Origin: Streptococcus oriscaviae
GTDB taxonomy: Bacteria > Bacillota > Bacilli > Lactobacillales > Streptococcaceae
Assembly (NCBI RefSeq): GCF_018137985.1
Contig: NZ_CP073084.1
Span: forward strand, 186,001 to 250,000
DNA: 64,000 nt
Direction: 5' to 3'
Shown here: one piece after another, positions 37,785 to 46,838 of the stretch
Layout of the letters: each line of letters starts with the position of its first letter
Position numbering within the stretch: position 1 is the stretch's first letter
Program-made: the position numbers and the translations under genes
Notes under the pieces: generated by a model
Told to the model about the DNA's origin: nothing
Databases searched by the model: none
The model's input: the letters and a program-made list of their open reading frames with translations, nothing else

Positions 37785-38519
37785 ATGAAGCAACTTTATT
37801 TGGTTACAGACAAGGAGCAGTTACAGCTCTATCAGGATTTCCTTATTCATCATCAGGAAAAATGGCAGAGCTATATCCATTATCTGAAGAAGAACTACCA
37901 AGTGACAGATTTGCCTCAGGCTATTCTCTGGACAGATTTAGAAACAGCAACAAAAATCCTTCGAGACTGTCCGATACCTGCCTATACAAACGAAGTGCGC
38001 ATGGTCATGACCCCAGAAATAGAAGTCTGGAAGTCCATTTACCTCAGGCAATTAGAAGACTACCCTATTTCTCCTGAGACCAAGGAAATAGCCACCTATT
38101 ACAGCTCCTTGTCGGATAGACATCTCTTGCAAATCATCGGCCATGAATTAGCCCATCAAAGCGACTGCTTTTTGGACTATGAAGAAGAAACCATGTGGTT
38201 TGAAGAAGGAATGGTGGAATACATCAGCCGTTGCTATTTTTTGTCAGATCAGGAATTTGAAGCTGAAAAACGGGTCAATGAGCAACTCGTCCAGCTTTTT
38301 CAGGCCCAAAACGGTTACCATCCCCTCTCAGAGTTTGGAAAAGCGACCTATCAAGGCAATTATGCCTCTATCTTTTATAAGTACTGGCGCAGTTTTCTAG
38401 CGATTGATTTTCTCGTTCAGCGCTTTGGCAGTATTTCTGCTGTCTTTGCCGACTATCATCGTTGGAATGATGAAGGCCGACCAGTTGATCTACTAACTTG
38501 GTTTAACCTAAGAATTTAA
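37785..38519 (+). CDS. HELAH-motif protein, putative gluzincin-type peptidase
   Basis: A 244-residue cytoplasmic protein of unknown role. IIGHELAHQSD gives a HExxH zinc site near residues 118-122, and MWFEEGMVEYISR about 20 residues on supplies a plausible third ligand Glu in the gluzincin pattern. No signal peptide is present. Streptococcal homologues are usually labelled hypothetical or are mis-named. It is tightly linked to the GNAT gene before it and the NUDIX gene after it. Confidence 0.7.
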   Translation: MKQLYLVTDKEQLQLYQDFLIHHQEKWQSYIHYLKKNYQVTDLPQAILWTDLETATKILRDCPIPAYTNEVRMVMTPEIEVWKSIYLRQLEDYPISPETKEIATYYSSLSDRHLLQIIGHELAHQSDCFLDYEEETMWFEEGMVEYISRCYFLSDQEFEAEKRVNEQLVQLFQAQNGYHPLSEFGKATYQGNYASIFYKYWRSFLAIDFLVQRFGSISAVFADYHRWNDEGRPVDLLTWFNLRI

Positions 38520-38531
38520 TAAAGGAGAATT

Positions 38532-38999
38532 ATGTCACGAAAGCAAACAGTTACACTGACAAATATGTGTCTTATTGAGGATCAGAACGGTCATGTCGTC
38601 GTCCAAATTCGTGATCCTAAACGGTATCGCTGGTCTGGCGTTGCATTTCCGGGAGGACACTTACTCGAAGGGGAGTGTTTCTACGATTCAGTTGTGCGAG
38701 AGGTCTACGAAGAAACTGGACTGACGATTCACAAGGCCCAGCTTGTTGGTATCAAGCACTGGCCTGACCAAGAGGGAGACCGCTATCTAGTCTTTCTCTA
38801 TAAGGCCATTGACTATTCAGGTCAGATTCATTCAACGGATGAAGGAGAAGTCCGTTGGGTGAAAAAGTCTGAACTGCCCCAGCTTGATCTGGCCTACGAC
38901 TTACTAGAGGTCTTAAAAGTTATGGACAGCCCAGAGCTATCTGAATTTTTCTATACCCAAAAGGGAGAAGATGGCGACTGGGACCGCAATTTTCGCTAG
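38532..38999 (+). CDS. NUDIX hydrolase (MutT/8-oxo-dGTP diphosphatase-like)
   Basis: A 155-residue NUDIX enzyme. The Nudix box is complete: GHLLEGE, seven residues, REVYEETGL. It begins TNMCLIEDQNGHVVVQIRDP, the usual beta-strand start of MutT-like sanitising enzymes. AAAGGAG precedes the ATG 12 bases after the peptidase-like gene. Cleaning of oxidised nucleotides is plausible; the exact substrate is not shown by sequence. A second NUDIX gene lies at 53.9 kb. Confidence 0.87.
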   Translation: MSRKQTVTLTNMCLIEDQNGHVVVQIRDPKRYRWSGVAFPGGHLLEGECFYDSVVREVYEETGLTIHKAQLVGIKHWPDQEGDRYLVFLYKAIDYSGQIHSTDEGEVRWVKKSELPQLDLAYDLLEVLKVMDSPELSEFFYTQKGEDGDWDRNFR

Positions 39000-39002
39000 C
39001 AG

Positions 39003-39024
39003 ACTGCCGAAAGGCAGTTTTTTT
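39003..39024 (+). terminator. Rho-independent terminator
   Basis: ACTGCC (39003-39008), GAAA loop, GGCAGT (39013-39018), then seven T. It overlaps the end of the NUDIX unit. Confidence 0.9.
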
Positions 39025-39035
39025 ATAAAACAAAT

Positions 39036-39086
39036 TGCATAAAAATACAAAAAATGATTGACAAATGTATAAAAATGAATTAGAAT
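39036..39086 (+). promoter_or_regulatory. Promoter with paired ArgR-like boxes
   Basis: TTGACA (39058-39063), 17-bp spacer, TAGAAT (39081-39086). TGCATAAAAATACA (39036-39049) and TGTATAAAAATGAA (39066-39079) are similar boxes exactly 30 bp apart on the same face of the helix, one upstream of the -35 and one in the spacer. They resemble Gram-positive ARG boxes (TGNATAWWWWTNCA type). Control by ArgR is inferred. Confidence 0.6.
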
Positions 39087-39117
39087 AGACTCATCTTTTG
39101 AAAAGGAGATAGAAAAT

Positions 39118-39147
39118 ATGGGGAAAATTGCTTTTAAAGTCCGATGA
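39118..39147 (+). CDS. Nine-residue leader ORF
   Basis: ATG at 39118 with AAAAGGAG upstream encodes MGKIAFKVR then TGA. In the same frame the next codons read Cys-Cys-Cys and continue SIIQLTEKIEEENG to a TAA near 39201. It may be a regulatory leader for the amino-acid receptor gene. Expression is uncertain. Confidence 0.4.
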   Translation: MGKIAFKVR

Positions 39148-39201
39148 TGCTGCTGCAGTATTATACAGTTGACTGAAAAAATAGAAGAGGAGAATGGATA
39201 A

Positions 39202-40023
39202 ATGAAATTGAATAAAATGCTGACAACCGGATTAGCAGTAGTGGCATGTTTGCTACTGACTGCTTGCGGTGGTGAAACTACACAAGAAAACCAAGTTTTG
39301 ACCTCAATTGAAGAAAAAGGAAAAGTGGTTATTGCTATGAACCCTGAGTTTCCTCCTTTTGAGTTTAGAACGCTGATTGATGGTAAGGATACAATAGTAG
39401 GAGCAGATGTAGAGTTGGCCAAAGCCATTGCAGATGAGTTGGGAGTCGAGGTTGAGTTTTCGAGCATGAGCTTTAATAACGTTTTGACTAGCTTACAGTT
39501 GGGCAAGGCTGACTTGGCAATCTCGGGCATTTCAGCGACCGAAGAACGTGCTAAACTCTACGATTTCTCAGTACCTTATTATCAGTCTGTCAACAAGATT
39601 ATTATTCGTAAGGCTGACCTAGCAACCTATGCAACTTCCGAGTCTTTTGAAGGTGCTACCATTGGTACCCAGAAAGGAACCATCCAAGAAGAAGTCGCAA
39701 AGGCACAATTTACCACAGCCAGCTTTATCTCATTGGAGCAAAACGGGGAGCTAATCAATGAACTAAAATCAGGGCATTTGGACGGAGTGGTTTTTGAAGA
39801 ACCGATTGCCAAAGCCTATGTTGCCAACAATGACGATTTGGTAATTGCAGATATTGCAATTGAAACCAGTATTTCAGATTCCTACGCTGTTGCAATGAAT
39901 AAAAATAACCCAGCATTGAAGGAAAAGGTAGATAAGGTGATTACAGAATTGGTTGAATCTGGCAAGATGGCACAGATGGTAGAGGACGCCTACCAACTCT
40001 CAATCTCTGGTTCATCAGAATAA
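39202..40023 (+). CDS. Family-3 amino-acid-binding lipoprotein
   Basis: A 273-residue ABC transporter receptor for polar amino acids. The lipoprotein signal ends LLLTACGG. Two-lobed SBP family 3 landmarks follow: NPEFPPFEF, GADVELAKAIADELG, GKADLAISGIS and the hinge region AIGTQKGT-like GATIGTQKGT. No permease or ATPase gene adjoins, so it must work with a transporter encoded elsewhere. Paired ArgR-like boxes at the promoter suggest arginine or a related amino acid as ligand, which is inference. Confidence 0.88.
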   Translation: MKLNKMLTTGLAVVACLLLTACGGETTQENQVLTSIEEKGKVVIAMNPEFPPFEFRTLIDGKDTIVGADVELAKAIADELGVEVEFSSMSFNNVLTSLQLGKADLAISGISATEERAKLYDFSVPYYQSVNKIIIRKADLATYATSESFEGATIGTQKGTIQEEVAKAQFTTASFISLEQNGELINELKSGHLDGVVFEEPIAKAYVANNDDLVIADIAIETSISDSYAVAMNKNNPALKEKVDKVITELVESGKMAQMVEDAYQLSISGSSE

Positions 40024-40025
40024 AG

Positions 40026-40055
40026 AAAAATCGCATGTCTGGACATGCGATTTTT
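40026..40055. terminator. Bidirectional terminator
   Basis: AAAAATCGCATGTC (40026-40039) pairs perfectly with GACATGCGATTTTT (40042-40055). It serves both the receptor gene and the converging glgB. Confidence 0.92.
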
Positions 40056-40059
40056 GCTA

Positions 40060-41940
40060 CTATTTTGCTTTTTTCTGTGCTTTCTTCCGTGTGGGCTTCT
40101 TAGGCTGCACCCGTTCGAGGTAGTAGCTTGTTAGACGTGGTATAGTAATGGTTGCGCCATTTTCGTCTGGATAAAGACTAAAGTTTTCAGTCGGAATGGC
40201 ATTGGAAGAAAAGACTAATTTATACTCGCTGCCTTGCGGCAAATCCAGATGGACATCATAGAGTTCTTGATCGTTGAAGTTGTTGACAACCAAGATTTCC
40301 TGATCATCGCTATAACGAGAGAAGGCAAAGAGGCTTGCTTCTTCATCGATACGAATCCATTTGAAGCCTTTTTCGTGGGCTTGATAGTCATATTTCCAAA
40401 AAGCATCGTGGTCTTTGTAGAAATTAGACAAGGTTTTCATCATTTGATAGAAGGAGTCGTGGATAGGGTAGAGTTTTAGACCCCAGTCCATCTCTGTGTA
40501 TTCATGCCACTCACGAATATGTCCCCACTCGTTCCCCATGAAGAGCAGTTTCTTACCAGGGTGAGCAAAGTAGTAGCTGTAATATACCCGAGCCAAATGG
40601 AATTTATCTTCGTAGTCACCGTTCATTTTATCGACGATGGATAGTTTTCCGTGAACTACTTCGTCATGTGACAGCGGAAGTAGGAATTGTTCGGTCTGGT
40701 TGTAGAACATACCGAAAGTTAATTCTTTGGAATGGTACTTACGGTAGACAGCAGGTCGGCTAATGTATTCCAAGGTGTCATTCATCCAACCCAAATCCCA
40801 CTTCATGTCAAAACCAAGTCCGCCTTCATCTAAAGGATGGGTTACTTTTGGATAGCTGGAGGAGTCCTCGGCAATCATCATTACCCCTTTGAACTCTTCG
40901 TGGACAAGGGCGTTCACTCGTTTAATGAAGTCAATGGCAGTATGGTTAATCTTATCCTCATCCGTTTCCCCACGCCAGTAAATCAGATATGAGAGAGCGT
41001 CAACACGAATGCCATCAAAGTGGAAGTTTTGCAGCCAATACTTGATATTGGAGAGCAAGAAGGAGCGGGTCAGTCCTTTTCCAAGGTCAAAGTTTGCTGT
41101 TCCCCATTGGTGATTTTCGCGGTCATGCTCAGGTTCATATTCGTAGAGCCAGCTTCCGTCAAACTGATAAAGACCGTGAGCGTCTTTACAGAAGTGCAGG
41201 GGTACCCAATCCAGAATGACGCCGATTCCAGCTTGGTGGCATTGATCCACTAGATATTTTAGTTCATCAGGCTTACCGTAGCGGCTCGTCGGGCTGAAGT
41301 AACCAGTAATCTGGTATCCCCAAGAAGCATCCAAGGGATGTTCCATGACGGGCATCAGTTCAATGTGGGTATAACCGTTTTCTTTGACGTGTTGGATGAG
41401 AAGAGGCGCAATCTCCTTGTAGCTGTAAAAGGCTTCAGCAGGAGCACCGCCTTCGTTTTTATTAGCAAATTTTTGCTTCCAAGATCCTAGATGGACTTCG
41501 TAGATTGAAACAGGCTGTTCTTTGAAATCGTAGTTAACCCGGTGATACATCCACAGGTCGTCTTTGAATTTATAGCGTGCATTATAAGTGGTGGAAGCAG
41601 TATTTGGTCGCAGCTGACTATAAAAGGCATAGGGGTCAGCCTTGTAGATTTCACGGCCATCGTGCGTTATGATGAGGTATTTATAATCTTGCAGCGACTT
41701 TAAGTCCGCTACATAGAGTTGGAATACACCATCTACTTCCCATTCCATCGGATGGCTTTTTTGCCAATCATTGAAATCTCCGACGAGAAAGACTTCCCGA
41801 GCGTTAGGTGCATAGAGGCGGAAGTGAGTACCTAAAATTTTATTGCCCTCTTTGACGATATGGGCGCCAAATTTTTCGTGGAGTGAGGTATGCTCACCAG
41901 TGTGCATAAAATAGAGATCCAAATCACTAAATGAGGTCAT
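40060..41940 (-). CDS. glgB: 1,4-alpha-glucan branching enzyme
   Basis: A 626-residue GH13 enzyme that introduces alpha-1,6 branches in glycogen. A CBM48 N-terminal domain (FRLYAPNAREVFLVGDFNDW) precedes the barrel. Catalytic regions are intact: HFDGIRVDALSYL with the nucleophile Asp, MMIAEDSS with the acid Glu, and LPLSHDEVVHGK with the third carboxylate. A Lys-rich tail ends the protein. It is the last gene of the glg cluster, about 80 bp after glgA with a hairpin in between. Confidence 0.95.
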   Translation of the reverse strand: MTSFSDLDLYFMHTGEHTSLHEKFGAHIVKEGNKILGTHFRLYAPNAREVFLVGDFNDWQKSHPMEWEVDGVFQLYVADLKSLQDYKYLIITHDGREIYKADPYAFYSQLRPNTASTTYNARYKFKDDLWMYHRVNYDFKEQPVSIYEVHLGSWKQKFANKNEGGAPAEAFYSYKEIAPLLIQHVKENGYTHIELMPVMEHPLDASWGYQITGYFSPTSRYGKPDELKYLVDQCHQAGIGVILDWVPLHFCKDAHGLYQFDGSWLYEYEPEHDRENHQWGTANFDLGKGLTRSFLLSNIKYWLQNFHFDGIRVDALSYLIYWRGETDEDKINHTAIDFIKRVNALVHEEFKGVMMIAEDSSSYPKVTHPLDEGGLGFDMKWDLGWMNDTLEYISRPAVYRKYHSKELTFGMFYNQTEQFLLPLSHDEVVHGKLSIVDKMNGDYEDKFHLARVYYSYYFAHPGKKLLFMGNEWGHIREWHEYTEMDWGLKLYPIHDSFYQMMKTLSNFYKDHDAFWKYDYQAHEKGFKWIRIDEEASLFAFSRYSDDQEILVVNNFNDQELYDVHLDLPQGSEYKLVFSSNAIPTENFSLYPDENGATITIPRLTSYYLERVQPKKPTRKKAQKKAK

Positions 41941-41952
41941 TCTTCTTCCTTT

Positions 41953-41990
41953 CTAAAAACCTTCAACAGTCAGAAGAAGACTGTCGAAGG
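41953..41990 (-). terminator. Hairpin with T tract between glgA and glgB
   Basis: On the minus strand AACCTTCGACAGTC pairs with GACTGTTGAAGGTT (one mismatch), followed by T5. It looks like an intra-operon terminator or a 3'-stabilising hairpin, so glgB may be made at a lower level than glgCDA. Confidence 0.7.
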
Positions 41991-42019
41991 TTGTAGTACG
42001 AGCTTATAAGGCCCAGTAT

Positions 42020-43465
42020 TTACTGAGTAATTTCCTGATAGAGATAGATGTACCGTTGAGCAGAAGCCTTCCAGCTGAAATCACGGGTCATGGCTTGTTC
42101 AATCAGTTTTCTCCAGTCATCAGGTCGGTCGTAGTAGGTTTCTAGGGCAAAATCGTAAACGCGCTTCATATTGTAGGCATCGCGACCGCCGAAGCTAAAT
42201 CCTGTTCCTTCCTTGGTTTCGATGTGGTAAGGAGTGACTGTATCTACCAAGCCTCCTGTTTCGCGAACCAGTGGCAAGGTACCATAGTGCATAGAAATTA
42301 ACTGACTGATACCGCATGGTTCAAACATAGATGGCATGAGGAAGAGGTCACTTGCCGCATAGATTTGATGGGCAAGCGGCTCGTTGTAGCCACGGTAGAA
42401 GGCAAATTTTTCAGGATAGGCGTGCTTGAAGTGATTAAAGGCGTTTTCGATGTCGGTTTCGCCGTTACCCAAAATGACAAATTGAACATGGGCTTGTAAC
42501 AAGTGACTGAGAACTTCTGTCAGGAGGTAGAAGCCTTTTTGCCAGGTCAAACGGGAAACAATTCCCACCAAAATAACAGATTCGTCTTGAGGCAATCCAA
42601 ACTGTGCTTGGAGGGCAAGCTTATTCTTTTTCTTTTCTTCCAAGCTGTCCAGGCCGTAGTTTTGGACGAGGTACTGGTCTGTATTGCTATCCCAAGTATC
42701 ATAGTCAATACCATTGACAATCCCCAACAAATCGTGGCGGCGAAGTTCCAAAACGTGCTGCATATTCTCGCCAAATTCTTCGGTGAGAATTTCTCTTGCG
42801 TAGGTTTCAGAAACAGTTGTTACCTTATCTGCGTAAAGGATGCCCAGTTTCATGAAGCTGATACAGTCATCATGGAAGCGAGCAATGCCATCAAGGTAGT
42901 AACTGTAATTCATTCCTAAAGCGGACCAGAGAGCCTGTTTGTGGAAGATACCTTGGAAGGCTAGATTGTGGATGGTAAAGACATGTTTGATGGCACGAAA
43001 CTCCTCGCGGTAGCTATAAAAAGTACGGCAGAGGAAAGGAATAGCAGCTGTATGCCAATCATGTGTGTGGATAACATCCGGAAAGAAATTGAGGGCTTCC
43101 AAGAGGCGACAGGTTGCATGTTGGAAGAATCCGAAGCGGGTCGCATCATCGTCATACCCATAAAGTTCATCCCGTTCAAAGAAGTCGCGGTGTTCAATAA
43201 AGTAGAATGTAACACCGTCCACAACTTGACTATAAACATTGGCCATTGACTGAATATCGCCTGCACGAACATCATAGCTGGCTACATAATCAAAATCAGA
43301 GTGGTTGTTAACTGCGATTTTTAGATAGAGGGGAAGGACAACCCGAACATCCATTCCTTGGTTGACAAGTTCCTTGGGAAGGGAGCCGATAACATCGGCT
43401 AACCCACCTGTTTTAATGAAGGGAAGTCCTTCGGAAGCTACAAAGAGAACAGATTTTTTAGTCAT
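42020..43465 (-). CDS. glgA: Glycogen synthase
   Basis: A 481-residue GT5 ADP-glucose glucosyltransferase. The N-terminal KTGGLADVIGSLPKEL is the ADP-glucose-binding K-x-G-G-L motif. The C-terminal Rossmann half has SMFEPCGISQLISMHYGTLPLVRETGGLVDTV, the GT5 E-x7-E region. Normal length. It follows glgD by nine bases. Confidence 0.96.
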   Translation of the reverse strand: MTKKSVLFVASEGLPFIKTGGLADVIGSLPKELVNQGMDVRVVLPLYLKIAVNNHSDFDYVASYDVRAGDIQSMANVYSQVVDGVTFYFIEHRDFFERDELYGYDDDATRFGFFQHATCRLLEALNFFPDVIHTHDWHTAAIPFLCRTFYSYREEFRAIKHVFTIHNLAFQGIFHKQALWSALGMNYSYYLDGIARFHDDCISFMKLGILYADKVTTVSETYAREILTEEFGENMQHVLELRRHDLLGIVNGIDYDTWDSNTDQYLVQNYGLDSLEEKKKNKLALQAQFGLPQDESVILVGIVSRLTWQKGFYLLTEVLSHLLQAHVQFVILGNGETDIENAFNHFKHAYPEKFAFYRGYNEPLAHQIYAASDLFLMPSMFEPCGISQLISMHYGTLPLVRETGGLVDTVTPYHIETKEGTGFSFGGRDAYNMKRVYDFALETYYDRPDDWRKLIEQAMTRDFSWKASAQRYIYLYQEITQ

Positions 43466-43474
43466 TCCTTACTC

Positions 43475-44590
43475 CTAGATGATTTGATGAGCTTTCAGAT
43501 AAGCTGGTGAAACCTCGCTACCTTTAATATCGACAGGGTGTGAAATGGTTGTCGCCTTATCGATAATGGCATTTTCAATGTTTGCTCCGCTCTTGATGGT
43601 GACACCGTTCAAGATGATGGAGTTCTTAATCACAACGCCTTCTTCAATCACAACGTCACGGTCAATCACAGAGTTTTCAATCTGACCGTTGATGTTTCCA
43701 CCGTTTGAAATCAAGCTGCGTTTTACCTCAGCAAGCGGTCCGTAAAGAGTTGGCGAGCTATCGCTAGTTTGGGTGTGAATTGGCCAGTTGTTCTTGAAGA
43801 GAAGCTTGCGGGTATCGCGGTCAATCAGTTCCAACTGGGTCTTGAAGTAAGACTCTACCGTATTGATACACGCAACGAAGTCACGGTGTGCATAACCGAC
43901 AATCTTGTATTGATCCACCAAGTCATTGAGGATGTCCTTGAGCCAGTAGAGAGCAGATACTTTGTTAGCACGCTTGATTAGGTCAAGGAAGAGGGTGCGT
44001 TTCATAAAGTAGGCTTCTAGGGAAACTGGACGGTTTTTATACTTACCGTGGTTTTCTTCAAATTCGACAATGCGTTTGTCATCACCGAACTTCAAGGTTT
44101 GGCAGCCGATAAAGTTTTCTTTAGCATCTGTAACGTTCTTATAGAGAACAGTCACATCAGCGCCAGTAGCAAGGTGTTCATCCAAGAGTCTTGAATAATC
44201 CTGACTGTAAATGAAGTAGGAAGGAGCAATCAAGACATACTCTTTATTTGAACTTTCAATGTAGTGAAGGTTGTCTGAGAAGGCCTTAATATCATGTTGG
44301 TAGATGGAGTTAGGATCTGTTGCACTATTGAGCAAGCGAAGTTTGCCACGCTTACTGTTGATGTTGTAGTGTTTGCCAGTACCAACGTGTTGGATAGTTG
44401 ACCGCATTTTAGCAGGCATATAAACCTGAAACTCAGTGATGCCTGAGTTAGACATGTTAGAGAGAACAAAGTCAATCAAGCGGTAACGGCCTAGGAAACC
44501 AAAGGCTTGGGTACCACGGTGGGCCATCACATCACCGAATTGAACGTTCTTTCCTTCAATGTTTACAATTCCTAATGTATTTCTTAGCAT
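43475..44590 (-). CDS. glgD: Glucose-1-phosphate adenylyltransferase subunit GlgD
   Basis: A 371-residue homologue of GlgC. It keeps the nucleotidyltransferase fold (FLGRYRLIDFVLSNMSNSGI) but the N-terminal GGRGTRL-type catalytic loop is absent (it starts LRNTLGIVNIEGKNV). GlgD of Gram-positives is the regulatory partner of the GlgC/GlgD heterotetramer. The C-terminal left-handed beta-helix (ENAIIDKATTIS) is intact. It lies 12 bp after glgC. Confidence 0.94.
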   Translation of the reverse strand: MLRNTLGIVNIEGKNVQFGDVMAHRGTQAFGFLGRYRLIDFVLSNMSNSGITEFQVYMPAKMRSTIQHVGTGKHYNINSKRGKLRLLNSATDPNSIYQHDIKAFSDNLHYIESSNKEYVLIAPSYFIYSQDYSRLLDEHLATGADVTVLYKNVTDAKENFIGCQTLKFGDDKRIVEFEENHGKYKNRPVSLEAYFMKRTLFLDLIKRANKVSALYWLKDILNDLVDQYKIVGYAHRDFVACINTVESYFKTQLELIDRDTRKLLFKNNWPIHTQTSDSSPTLYGPLAEVKRSLISNGGNINGQIENSVIDRDVVIEEGVVIKNSIILNGVTIKSGANIENAIIDKATTISHPVDIKGSEVSPAYLKAHQII

Positions 44591-44602
44591 AACAGTCCTC
44601 TC

Positions 44603-45730
44603 TTACTTGGTTACATTTTTGTCAATCAACAAGATTTGATCTGGGGTACCAGCTAGCTTGGTTCCATCTGCGATTTTAATATTTTCAGCGACAATGACAT
44701 AGTCAAGATCCACATCTTCACCGATAATAGCCCCTGGCAAAATAACAGAGTTTTTAACGGAAGCGCCTTTTTGAACCTGAGCGTCGGTAGAAATAACAGA
44801 GTGCTCTACCAATCCATCAATTGTAGCACCTTTGTCAATATAGGCACTGCGGACAGTTGCGCTAGTACCGATAACCTGAGCAGGAGAACCAGAGTCTTCT
44901 GAGTAGATTCTCCAAGAAGCGTCAGACAGATCCAAATCACCAGCATGGTCAATCAAGTCCATGTTTGATTCCCAAAGGCTGTTGACGGTACCAACGTCTT
45001 TCCAGTAACCGCGGAATGGATGAGCGTATAGGCGGCGACCATCAGCAAGATATTTTGGAATGATATCGTGACCGAAGTCGTGAGAGGATGTATCTAGCTT
45101 ATCATCTTCCAAGAGGTATTTTCTAAGAGTTTTCCAAGTAAAGATATAAATCCCCATAGAAGCAAGGTTACTCTTAGGTTTAGCAGGTTTTTCCTCAAAC
45201 TCTTCAATACGATAGTCTTTGTCCGTATTCATGATACCAAAGCGAGAAGCTTCTTTGAGAGGAACTTCAATTACGGCGATGGTAGCATCTGCCTCGTTTT
45301 GAATGTGGGTATCAAGTAGCTTGTCATAGTTCATCTTATAGATGTGGTCACCAGATAAGATAAGGACATACTCAGGATCATGAAGGTCAATAAAGTCGAT
45401 GTTTTGAGTGATTGCATCGGCAGTTCCCTTATAGAGCCCGAAGCCTTCGATTTTCTCACTTGGAGGAAGCACGAAGATACCTGAACCTTGCACATCCAAT
45501 CCCCAACGTTGGGATTGGGCAACATAAGAGTTAAGAAGGACTGGCTCATACTGTGTCAATACCCCTACAATATCAATACCAGAGTTTGCACAGTTACTGA
45601 GCGGAAAGTCGATGATGCGGTATTTGCCACCAAAGGCAACAGCAGGTTTTGCAACCTTTTTGGTCAGACCTTCAAGACGAGTACCACGACCACCAGCAAG
45701 AATCATTGCTAACATTTTATTTTGTGCCAA
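44603..45730 (-). CDS. glgC: Glucose-1-phosphate adenylyltransferase, catalytic subunit
   Basis: A 375-residue ADP-glucose pyrophosphorylase, the committed step of glycogen synthesis. [15 protein letters not shown] is the catalytic loop; [16 protein letters not shown] and [14 protein letters not shown] are substrate-binding motifs. The start is TTG at 45730, supported by AAGGAG (45745-45740) nine bases upstream; an ATG five codons later is too far from the ribosome site. It is the first gene of the cluster and sits behind a cre-overlapped promoter. Confidence 0.95.
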   Translation of the reverse strand: MAQNKMLAMILAGGRGTRLEGLTKKVAKPAVAFGGKYRIIDFPLSNCANSGIDIVGVLTQYEPVLLNSYVAQSQRWGLDVQGSGIFVLPPSEKIEGFGLYKGTADAITQNIDFIDLHDPEYVLILSGDHIYKMNYDKLLDTHIQNEADATIAVIEVPLKEASRFGIMNTDKDYRIEEFEEKPAKPKSNLASMGIYIFTWKTLRKYLLEDDKLDTSSHDFGHDIIPKYLADGRRLYAHPFRGYWKDVGTVNSLWESNMDLIDHAGDLDLSDASWRIYSEDSGSPAQVIGTSATVRSAYIDKGATIDGLVEHSVISTDAQVQKGASVKNSVILPGAIIGEDVDLDYVIVAENIKIADGTKLAGTPDQILLIDKNVTK

Positions 45731-45763
45731 AATAAATCACTCCTTAATATATATGATAAAACC

Positions 45764-45801
45764 ATTATAGCATAAGAAAAAAAATAATGAAAGCGTTTCC
45801 T
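45764..45801 (-). promoter_or_regulatory. glg promoter overlapped by a cre site
   Basis: On the minus strand, extended -10 TGCTATAAT with TATAAT at 45769-45764; a poor -35 TTTCAT lies at about 45792-45787. TGAAAGCGTTTCCT (45788-45801, plus strand) matches the streptococcal CcpA consensus TGWAARCGYTWNCW at every position and covers the -35. Repression of glycogen synthesis by CcpA in glucose is the expected outcome. Confidence 0.78.
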
Positions 45802-45907
45802 GTCTAATATTTGAAAAACTTTCAAATATTTTTACAGTAGCTTTCATTACTTTCTGAATTCAACTAATTTTTAATAAATCTCTTGTACCAGACTGATTTG
45901 TTTCCAA

Positions 45908-46819
45908 TCAGTCCTTGTCAAATCTGACCTCATCCAAGAGGAAGGAGATAAATTTTTCTCCCATATCCGATAACATGGTTTTCTCATGCTGGATATAAAT
46001 CAACTCGATCCGATCATCGTGAACCAACGGTATGGAAACAATATTGTCGCCGTTAAGATTGGAGTTCAGGATACCTGTTGCGATGGTATAACCATCTAAA
46101 CCAATCATGAGATTGAAGAGGGTTGCCCGGTCAGATACAACGATGGACTTTTTATGGTGCTCCTGAGAGAGGATTTCTTCTGAAAAGTAGAAGGAGTTAT
46201 GAATTCCTTGTTCATAGCTCAAGTAGGGAAAATCAGCTAAATCTTCTAATTTCAAGGACTTTCGATTGGCCAATGGATTGGACTTGCTGACAAAGACATG
46301 GGGCTTGGCAGTGAAGAGATGGGTATGGCTGAGCCGGTTGTCATCAAGGAGTTTGAGCAGGACGTCACGGTTAAAGTTATTGAGGAAGAGAACGCCGATC
46401 TCAGAGCGGAAATTCTTCACGTCGTCAATAATCTCCCATGTACGGGTTTCCCGTAGAAAAAGCTCGTAATTCTCCATATCCGTTTCTTTTAAAAGGGATA
46501 CAAAGGCATTGACCACAAAGGCATAGTGCTGCGAAGACACACTGAACAGCTGCCTTTTGGCCCCGGGATTTTTATAGCGCTCCTCCAAAAGTTCAGTCTG
46601 CTCAATCACCTGACGAGCATAGGAAAGAAACTCCATTCCATCCTTGGTCAGAGTAATTCCTTTTGGATTACGGAAAAAGATGGAAATTCCCATTTCTTTT
46701 TCCAACTCACGAACAGCGTTAGACAGGCTGGGTTGGGTAATAAAAAGTTGCTTGGCAGCTTCATTCATACTGCCTGTTTCAGCAATTTTTATAATATAAT
46801 GTAATTGTTGGATTCTCAT
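45908..46819 (-). CDS. LysR family transcriptional regulator
   Basis: A 303-residue LTTR. The winged-helix DNA-binding domain is at residues 1-60 (MRIQQLHYIIKIAETGSMNE, AAKQLFITQPSLSNAVRELE), and the effector-binding domain follows. The sequence is of the CmbR/FhuR-like streptococcal group linked to sulfur-amino-acid control, but the target cannot be fixed from sequence. A -10 TACAAT (46831-46826) ends six bases before ATG 46819, so the mRNA is probably leaderless. It diverges from pyrK. Confidence 0.88.
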   Translation of the reverse strand: MRIQQLHYIIKIAETGSMNEAAKQLFITQPSLSNAVRELEKEMGISIFFRNPKGITLTKDGMEFLSYARQVIEQTELLEERYKNPGAKRQLFSVSSQHYAFVVNAFVSLLKETDMENYELFLRETRTWEIIDDVKNFRSEIGVLFLNNFNRDVLLKLLDDNRLSHTHLFTAKPHVFVSKSNPLANRKSLKLEDLADFPYLSYEQGIHNSFYFSEEILSQEHHKKSIVVSDRATLFNLMIGLDGYTIATGILNSNLNGDNIVSIPLVHDDRIELIYIQHEKTMLSDMGEKFISFLLDEVRFDKD

Positions 46820-46838
46820 ATTACTATTGTATCATGAA

